A stretch of 64,000 bases of DNA, from the NCBI GenBank assembly GCA_963712595.1, contig CAVQIM010000001.1, forward strand, positions 558,001 to 622,000, in the 5' to 3' direction. Positions 58,953 through 64,000 of the stretch are shown here, piece after piece. Numbering within the stretch: the stretch's first letter is position 1; each line of letters opens with the position of its first letter. A model generated the notes under the pieces. It searched no databases, was not told where the DNA came from, and saw only the letters and a list, made by a program, of their open reading frames with translations. Source of the DNA: VRUE01 sp963712595. GTDB lineage: Bacteria; Actinomycetota; Thermoleophilia; Solirubrobacterales; 70-9. The position numbers were made by a program, and so were the translations under genes.

Positions 58953-60268
58953 AGCGGGGTGAGGATCACGCGGCCGCCCTTCGAAGGGGCCAGGACGGGC
59001 CCGTAGAGCTGGATGCGCTCTTCCGAACCCGGAGCCGGCTCGATCCCGAAGCTCCGCATCACCGCCCTCAGCACGACCCGCATCTCGAGCATCGCCAGCG
59101 AGGCCCCGATGCAGCGCCGGATCCCGCCGCCGAAGGGAACGAACGAGTAGGGGAGCGGTTTTCCCTCGAGGAAGCGCTCCGGGCGGAACGCCAGCGGTGC
59201 GGGCCAAAGGTCCCGGCGCCGCTGGGTGAGGGACAGCATCGCGGCCACGGCCGTGCCGGGCTCGAGGCGATGGCCGCCCAGCTCGACCGGCCCGGTCGTC
59301 GTGCGGGGGACGTTGACGATCGGGGGGCGAATTCGCAGGGTCTCCCGCACGACGGCGTCGAGGTACTCGTCCCCACCCTCGACGACCGAGGCGGCAAGCA
59401 GGTCGCGGACCCGGGGCGTGCGCGAGAGCCTCTCGATCGCCCAGGTCAATCCCGTCGCGGTGGTCTCGTGTCCGGCCACCAGCAGGGTCATCAGCTGATC
59501 GCGCAGCTCGACGTCGGTGAACGCCACCCCATCCTCGTCACGCGCGGAGATCAGCAGGGAAAGGACGTCGTCCCGCGCTTCGAGGGCGGGGTCGCGGCGC
59601 CGATCGGCGATCAACCGGGCGATCAGGCGATACAGCTCCTCGCGGCGGCGCAACACTCGCGTTGCTGGGTTGAGCCGGCCGCGGCGCCGCAGCATCGTCG
59701 GAAAGAACAGCAGCGGCGCAAGACGCGGGTCGAGGCTCCGCATCAGCGTGTGCCGCAGCTCGCCGAGCTGGCTCGAGCTCTCCGCCCCGAAGACCAGCCG
59801 GCAGATGACTTCGAGGGTGATCCGCTGCATCGCGGGGCGCACCGGCACCGGCGTGCCGAGCGGGAGCCGCGCCAGCTCGGCCTCGGCGATCGACTCGATC
59901 CGCCCCGACCAGCGCTCGACCAGGTCCTCGTGCATCGGCGGGAGCAGCAGCTTGCGCTGGCGCATGTGATCGGCGCCAACTGTGGTGAGCACCGAGGTCG
60001 ACCCCACCATCGGTTCGACCAGGCGCCGGGAGACGTGCCCACCGACGAAATGCTCGGTGTCGGTGAGGATCCTCCTCACGTCACCGGGGTCGGTGGCGAA
60101 CACGACCCGGTCGAAGAGGAACACACGCAGGGCGAAGACCGGACCGTAGCGTCGCTGACAGGCGTCGGCATAGCCAACCGGATCGGTGATCCAGCGCAGG
60201 AACTGCCAGGCCTTTGGTGCTCGCGGCCCGGGCACGGAGGAACACTTGTCACCCGTCGATCCGGACAT
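58949..60268 (-). CDS. Cytochrome P450
   Basis: 439 residues. The oxygen-activation motif AGHETT (about 262-267), the ExxR pair in VVRETLRIRPP, the PERF-type motif FRPERFLEG and the heme-binding loop FGGGIRRCIG with Cys about 386 are all present. No membrane anchor, so soluble class I-like. The N-terminus (PGPRAPKAWQFLRWITDPVG) is typical of CYP families acting on steroids or fatty acids; the substrate and redox partner are unknown. No ferredoxin gene nearby. Confidence 0.93.
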   Translation of the reverse strand: MSGSTGDKCSSVPGPRAPKAWQFLRWITDPVGYADACQRRYGPVFALRVFLFDRVVFATDPGDVRRILTDTEHFVGGHVSRRLVEPMVGSTSVLTTVGADHMRQRKLLLPPMHEDLVERWSGRIESIAEAELARLPLGTPVPVRPAMQRITLEVICRLVFGAESSSQLGELRHTLMRSLDPRLAPLLFFPTMLRRRGRLNPATRVLRRREELYRLIARLIADRRRDPALEARDDVLSLLISARDEDGVAFTDVELRDQLMTLLVAGHETTATGLTWAIERLSRTPRVRDLLAASVVEGGDEYLDAVVRETLRIRPPIVNVPRTTTGPVELGGHRLEPGTAVAAMLSLTQRRRDLWPAPLAFRPERFLEGKPLPYSFVPFGGGIRRCIGASLAMLEMRVVLRAVMRSFGIEPAPGSEERIQLYGPVLAPSKGGRVILTPL

Positions 60269-60397
60269 GCAGCGACGCTACAGCCGCGTGGGGCGCGGGC
60301 TCTGTTAACCGCCGGCTAAAAAGCGGCACGGTGCATCGGCGACCAAAGCCATGCCTGACGGCATCGAAACAGCCGGAGTGGCTGCTAGATAAACCTC

Positions 60398-61402
60398 ATG
60401 GCAGGGGAGCCCGACGGGACGCTCGTCGACTGGAGGGATATCGCCACTTCCTACAGGTGGGACACCCTGCTGCTCGGCAATGGCATGAGCATCAACGTAT
60501 GGGAGCCGTTCGGGTATCGGAAGTTGTACGACCGGGCGAAGCTGGGCGACCTCTCGGCGCAAGACCGGAAGCTGTTTTCGTCCACGCCGAACTTCGAGCG
60601 CGTCCTCGCCGATCTCCTAACCGCGATCAGGGTCAGCGACGCCGTCGGCCTCGATACTAAGCCTTTGCTCGAGCGGTATCGCAAGATCCAGCGAGCACTC
60701 GTTCAGGCGGTGCGAGAGGTCCACATCAAGCTCAGTCGCGTACCCCTGTCCACTCGCAGAGGGATCAGCGACACGATGGAGGGCTTCGAGTGGGTCTTCA
60801 CGACAAGCTACGACCTACTCGTCTACTGGGCGATGGCGGCCGGCGGCTTCGAGCCCTTCATGGACCATTTCCGCTACCGCGGCCGGTGCGAGTTCGACCC
60901 CGAGAGGGCGAGCGTCCCCCCTGACAAGGTCCCGGTGTACTTCCTCCACGGAGCGCTCCATCTCGTCGCGGGTGGAACTGGCGCCGCCTGGAAGCTCGTG
61001 CAAACCGACCTCGACTCCATCCTCGCTCAATTCGGCAAGCCGATCAAAGGGGACGCCAGGACCCGTCCACTGCTCGTCACCGAGGGCTCTTCCAAAGACA
61101 AGCTCGCTGCCATCGAGGACAACGCCTATCTCTCCCACGCCCTCGACCGCCTGCGCGAACGAGATCTCCCCCTCGTCGCATTCGGCAGCAGCCTGAGCGA
61201 ACACGATTCCCATCTGGCCGAGGCCTTGAGCGAAAACCCCGACCGCCCAGTCGCGCTCTCGATGCTGCCCGCACCCAAGAAAGAGCTCTTGGCGCGGCAA
61301 GTCGACATATCCGGGCGACTCGAAGCGAATCCCCTGCTCTTCTTCGATGCAACTTCGCATCCGCTGGGGGATCCCACCCTGGCGGTTGCGGCAAATCCTT
61401 GA
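60398..61402 (+). CDS. DUF4917 (SIR2-like) protein
   Basis: 334 residues. The DUF4917 pattern is clear: WDTLLLGNGMSINVWEPFGY, STPNFERVLADLLTAIRV, WVFTTSYDLLVYWAMAAGG, YFLHGALHL and VAFGSSLSEHDSHL, which equal the NAD-binding loops (GNG, TNYD/TSYD, HG) of SIR2-like folds. Proteins of this fold often act as NADase effectors of phage defence. No partner gene is seen. It is divergent from the P450 gene by 129 bp. Confidence 0.82.
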   Translation: MAGEPDGTLVDWRDIATSYRWDTLLLGNGMSINVWEPFGYRKLYDRAKLGDLSAQDRKLFSSTPNFERVLADLLTAIRVSDAVGLDTKPLLERYRKIQRALVQAVREVHIKLSRVPLSTRRGISDTMEGFEWVFTTSYDLLVYWAMAAGGFEPFMDHFRYRGRCEFDPERASVPPDKVPVYFLHGALHLVAGGTGAAWKLVQTDLDSILAQFGKPIKGDARTRPLLVTEGSSKDKLAAIEDNAYLSHALDRLRERDLPLVAFGSSLSEHDSHLAEALSENPDRPVALSMLPAPKKELLARQVDISGRLEANPLLFFDATSHPLGDPTLAVAANP

Positions 61403-61406
61403 GCCG

Positions 61407-61637
61407 CTACGCCGCGGCCCGTTTCCTTGGCCGCGAAACCTTGCTCGCATCGACAACCTTGCCGGTGCGATTCAGGATCCGGATTTCGCCTCCACCCTCC
61501 TGCCGGATCAGCTCTCGCGCGGTATCGACGGCATCCGCCTTCGTAGCTCCATGTGCGGTCGCACGCCGATGGCCCTCCCTGACCACATCCCAGCCTCTTC
61601 CGCTGGCGGCCTTCTTCACGTAGCGCGTATTTTTCAT
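61407..61637 (-). CDS. DUF2188 small basic protein
   Basis: 76 residues: YVKKAASGRGWDVVREGHRR, ATKADAVDTARELIRQEGGG, EIRILNRTGKVVD, then an Arg/Lys-rich tail. This is the DUF2188 fold (YegP-like two-strand, one-helix). Some members are thought to bind nucleic acid. It converges with the DUF4917 gene, with 4 bp between stops. Confidence 0.82.
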   Translation of the reverse strand: MKNTRYVKKAASGRGWDVVREGHRRATAHGATKADAVDTARELIRQEGGGEIRILNRTGKVVDASKVSRPRKRAAA

Positions 61638-61761
61638 CCGGGTTTCCTCATCGCCATCTTCTAGCGCTGACCCTACGTTAGCCGTCGGCGGGATCCGTCA
61701 CCGCACGGGCCGTCCACACGACGGAGAGCCCTGCGACAACGACACCTGAGGACAAATAGAG

Positions 61762-61835
61762 CGGGCCAGCCAGGACTCGAACCTGGAATCCCCGGTTTTG
61801 GAGACCGGTGCCTTAGCCAATTTGGCCACTGGCCC
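61762..61835 (-). tRNA. tRNA-Trp (anticodon CCA)
   Basis: 74 nt. Acceptor GGGCCAG/CTGGCCC, anticodon stem CCGGT/ACCGG with loop CTCCAAA, T arm CCAGGTTCGAGTCCTGG, discriminator G. Confidence 0.92.
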
Positions 61836-61872
61836 GAGGGACCGCATCGTAACGCTCCGCTGGCGGTGCCTA

Positions 61873-61956
61873 TGCGGGCGGAGGGATTTGAACCCCCACG
61901 GGCCGAAGCCCACCAGGACCTAAACCTGGCGCGTATGCCAATTCCGCCACGCCCGC
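61873..61956 (-). tRNA. tRNA-Leu (anticodon TAG)
   Basis: 84 nt. Acceptor GCGGGCG/CGCCCGC, anticodon loop TTTAGGT, long variable arm GTGGGCTTCGGCCCGT, T loop TTCAAAT, discriminator A. Confidence 0.94.
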
Positions 61957-62017
61957 GTGGCTGCCCCGGTTCGGGGCTTAACGCGCGACCAATGCCGCTG
62001 CGTCGCCTTTAGATTCT

Positions 62018-62560
62018 ATGATCGACGGCGTGGCGGTTGGAGAGGTCAGGCCTGGCTACGAACTGTGGCGGCCAAATCGGGAAAAAGCCGAGTCGGTCAC
62101 GACCAAGTTCGTGCTCGTCTTCCTGCTCGTAGCGACCGCCGTGATCGCGGGCCTGGTGACGATCGCCGGCTTCTCGCTGATGACCGGGGGCAGCACGATG
62201 GGGGTCTTCTGCCTGATCTACGCGCTGCTCTACGCCTTCTTCGCCTTCCTCGTCGCCCGCTGGAACCGCGGCATCCTCCCCGTCGCCGCCGCGCTTTCGA
62301 CGATCCTGGCGATCTTCTGCGCGACCGGTGCCGAAAGCTGGTTCGCCCGCGACAAGGCAGGCTTCGAAGAGGGGCTGATCCCGGTTCCGATGATCGGCCT
62401 GCTCGTCCTCATCCTCCTCCTGCTCCAGGTCATCGTCGTCGCGGTCTGCCTCTATGCCTTCAATCAGGCCTGGAACGTCGAGGAGGAGCGCCCGATCGGC
62501 TCGGGCGAGGACTACGGCGCCGGCGCCACCCCCGACGACAGCGCGCCACTGCCGGCCTGA
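62018..62560 (+). CDS. Hypothetical four-helix membrane protein
   Basis: 180 residues with four membrane segments (FVLVFLLVATAVIAGLVTIA, FCLIYALLYAFFAFLV, ILPVAAALSTILAIFCATGA, LLVLILLLLQVIVVAVCLYA). Amphipathic regions and charged ends suggest a small integral protein. No family recognised. It lies between tRNA genes. Confidence 0.7.
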   Translation: MIDGVAVGEVRPGYELWRPNREKAESVTTKFVLVFLLVATAVIAGLVTIAGFSLMTGGSTMGVFCLIYALLYAFFAFLVARWNRGILPVAAALSTILAIFCATGAESWFARDKAGFEEGLIPVPMIGLLVLILLLLQVIVVAVCLYAFNQAWNVEEERPIGSGEDYGAGATPDDSAPLPA

Positions 62561-62574
62561 CTATTTCGCGGCTA

Positions 62575-62657
62575 TGCCGGAGGTGGGATTCGAACCCACA
62601 AGCCCGTTAGGGCAATCGATTTTGAGTCGATCGCGTATGCCGTTCCGCCACTCCGGC
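62575..62657 (-). tRNA. tRNA-Leu (anticodon CAA)
   Basis: 83 nt. Acceptor GCCGGAG/CTCCGGC, anticodon stem ATCGA/TCGAT with loop CTCAAAA, long variable arm TGCCCTAACGGGCTT, T loop TTCGAAT, discriminator A. Confidence 0.94.
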
Positions 62658-62743
62658 GCCACCAGAAAGATAGACCGGTCAGCCCCGTGTCGCCCGGTTG
62701 ACCTGGCTGGGCAGCCGGGGCGCGACTAGACTCCCCCCGCGTT

Positions 62744-63586
62744 ATGCGCATCCACCACCTCAACTGCGGCTCGTTCTGCCCACACGGGAGGCGATTGATC
62801 AACGGGGAGGGCGGCCTGCTCGAGCGAGCCTCGGTCGTCTGCCACTGCCTCCTGATCGAGGCCGGCGACGGGCTCGTGCTTGTCGACACCGGCTTCGGGA
62901 TGGAGGACGCGCGCAACCCACGCCAGCTCGGCGTCCTCTTCGGCGCGATGATGCGGCCCCGGCCCGAAGTCGCCACCACGGCGCTGGCCCAGATCGAAGC
63001 GCTCGGCTTCGCCGCCGGCGACGTCAAGCACATAGTCGCCACCCACCTCGACCTCGATCACGCCGGCGGCCTGCCCGACTTCCCCGAGGCCGAGGTTCAC
63101 GTCTTCGCGCCAGAGCTGCAGGCCGCCCTGCACCCGCGGCTCGACGAGCGGCTTCGCTACATCGGCGGCGCCCACTGGAAGCACAGCCCGCGCTGGATCG
63201 AGCACGGCGCCGGCGGCGACGATTGGTTCGGCTTCGGCAGCGTGCGGATCCTGCCCGACCTCGACACCGAGGTCCTGCTGGTGCCGCTGCTCGGCCACTC
63301 GCGCGGCCACACCGGGGTCGCCGTCAAGACGGCCGAGGGCTGGCTGCTGCACTGCGGCGACGCCTACTTCAACCACGGCGAGGTGGCGACGCCGCCGAGC
63401 TGCCCGCCGGTGCTGCGCTTCTTCCAGAACCTGACCGTCGTCGACCGCAAGGCGCGAAAGTCGAACCAGGAGCGCCTGCGCGAGCTGGCCCGCGCCCACG
63501 GCGATGAGGTCAAGCTCTTCTGCGCCCACGACCCGCGCGAGCTGGAGCTGGCGCAGGCAAAGGCCGCCAGCGCCGCGGCAGCGTGA
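62744..63586 (+). CDS. Metallo-beta-lactamase fold hydrolase
   Basis: 280 residues. The metal motif is ATHLDLDHAGG (H-x-D-x-D-H), with His later in LGHSRGHTG, Asp in HCGDAYF and His in CAHDP. VDTGFGMED is the usual Asp-containing loop. The pattern resembles the AHL-lactonase/AttM-like group but is not diagnostic. The stop overlaps the start of the next gene (GTGA). Confidence 0.9.
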   Translation: MRIHHLNCGSFCPHGRRLINGEGGLLERASVVCHCLLIEAGDGLVLVDTGFGMEDARNPRQLGVLFGAMMRPRPEVATTALAQIEALGFAAGDVKHIVATHLDLDHAGGLPDFPEAEVHVFAPELQAALHPRLDERLRYIGGAHWKHSPRWIEHGAGGDDWFGFGSVRILPDLDTEVLLVPLLGHSRGHTGVAVKTAEGWLLHCGDAYFNHGEVATPPSCPPVLRFFQNLTVVDRKARKSNQERLRELARAHGDEVKLFCAHDPRELELAQAKAASAAAA

Positions 63587-64000
63587 GCCACCCAGCGCCC
63601 GAGAAGCTCTGGGAGCCATCCGCCGAGCTGATCGAGCGCTCGCGCCTGCGCGAGTACATGCGCTGGCTGGAGGTGGAGCGCGGGCACTCGTTCGCTGACT
63701 ACGACGAGCTCTGGCGCTGGTCGGTGGAAGACCTCGAGGGCTTTTGGTCCTCGATCTGGGACTTCTTCGCCGTGCAGGCCGACGGCGAGCGCGGACCGGC
63801 GCTGGGCAGGCGCGAGATGCCGGGAGCCGAGTGGTTCGGGGGCACGAGCCTCAACTACGCAGAGCACGCCTTCGCCGGAAAGGACGATGCCGAGACGGCG
63901 ATCCTGCACGCCTCAGAGCTGCGCGAGCTGGACGAGCTCAGCTGGGGCGAGCTACGCGAGCAGGTGGCGGCTCTCGCCGCCGGGCTGCGCGAGCTGGGCG
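63583..64000 (+). CDS. Acetoacetyl-CoA synthetase, N-terminus (partial)
   Basis: 139 codons, truncated by the window edge; starts with GTG at 63583, overlapping the upstream gene by 4 bp. Translation EKLWEPSAELIERSRLREYM, then WSVEDLEGFWSSIWDFFAVQ, FGGTSLNYAEHAF and LSWGELREQVAALAAGLREL is the N-terminal part of acetoacetate-CoA ligases (ANL superfamily); the AMP-binding motifs lie beyond the window. It should activate acetoacetate for lipid or ketone metabolism. Confidence 0.85.
   Translation, partial: MSHPAPEKLWEPSAELIERSRLREYMRWLEVERGHSFADYDELWRWSVEDLEGFWSSIWDFFAVQADGERGPALGRREMPGAEWFGGTSLNYAEHAFAGKDDAETAILHASELRELDELSWGELREQVAALAAGLRELG

Noticed and set aside
1..64000. CRISPR array, rRNA genes, insertion sequences
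   Set aside because: No regularly spaced repeats, no rRNA-like sequence and no transposase with inverted ends were seen while reading.

Overview
The window is chromosomal DNA of a high-GC actinobacterium, most likely from the Thermoleophilia / Solirubrobacterales. The reasons are the strong G/C bias at third codon positions, frequent GTG and TTG starts, tRNA genes without encoded CCA, a secreted protein whose signal contains the run LALFVALGG (common in that order), DUF7144 and DUF2510 membrane proteins, and large Cys-rich exported proteins. Family names come from reading the translations; no search was run.

Layout. 1-2 kb: a cobalamin riboswitch on the minus strand drives two DUF4430 (transcobalamin-like) exported proteins and the first codons of a probable ECF-transporter T component. 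2-5.6 kb: small HTH regulators, an MFS exporter and a secreted protein. 5.6-8.2 kb: a divergent LuxR-type response regulator and GAF-GAF histidine kinase. 8.6-10.3 kb: P-II protein plus Amt ammonium transporter. 10.3-20.6 kb: GMC oxidoreductase, a 951-residue secreted protein made of four Cys-containing modules, a DppA-like peptidase, a frameshifted exported protein and a divergent NAD-binding/SRPBCC pair. 20.7-21.4 kb: a VapBC module.

21.7-30.95 kb is a 9.2-kb integrative element inserted into tRNA-Glu(CTC), bounded by a perfect 41-bp direct repeat of the tRNA 3' half. It carries a tyrosine integrase, a single-chain restriction-modification protein (PD-(D/E)XK nuclease plus N6-adenine methylase), a zinc-hook ABC ATPase resembling the anticodon nucleases PrrC/RloC, and a Xre/RES toxin-antitoxin pair. 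Clusters of GTTGCCG sites lie at both ends. I read it as a compact defence island, with the ATPase as a possible guard of the methylase. This is the most interesting part of the window.

31-34 kb: tRNA-Leu(CAG), two alpha/beta hydrolases and a metallophosphoesterase. 34.3-38.1 kb: a complete sulfate ABC operon (sbp-cysT-cysW-cysA). 38.2-47.3 kb is a phosphate block: a PhoD phosphatase, a small protein, an exported protein and a translationally coupled pstSCAB operon continuing into a small lipoprotein, two zinc-ribbon proteins and a secreted phosphoesterase-fold protein. 47.3-55.6 kb: a serine protease, RDD protein, Nudix hydrolase, FAD oxidoreductase, MocR and PadR regulators and small enzymes. 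55.6-57.4 kb looks like the scar of an older element beside tRNA-Pro(GGG), with a broken serine recombinase and a broken ORF6N gene. 57.6-64 kb: tRNA genes, a PQQ-type propeller lipoprotein, a cytochrome P450, a DUF4917 (SIR2-like) protein, a metallo-beta-lactamase-fold hydrolase and the start of acetoacetyl-CoA synthetase.
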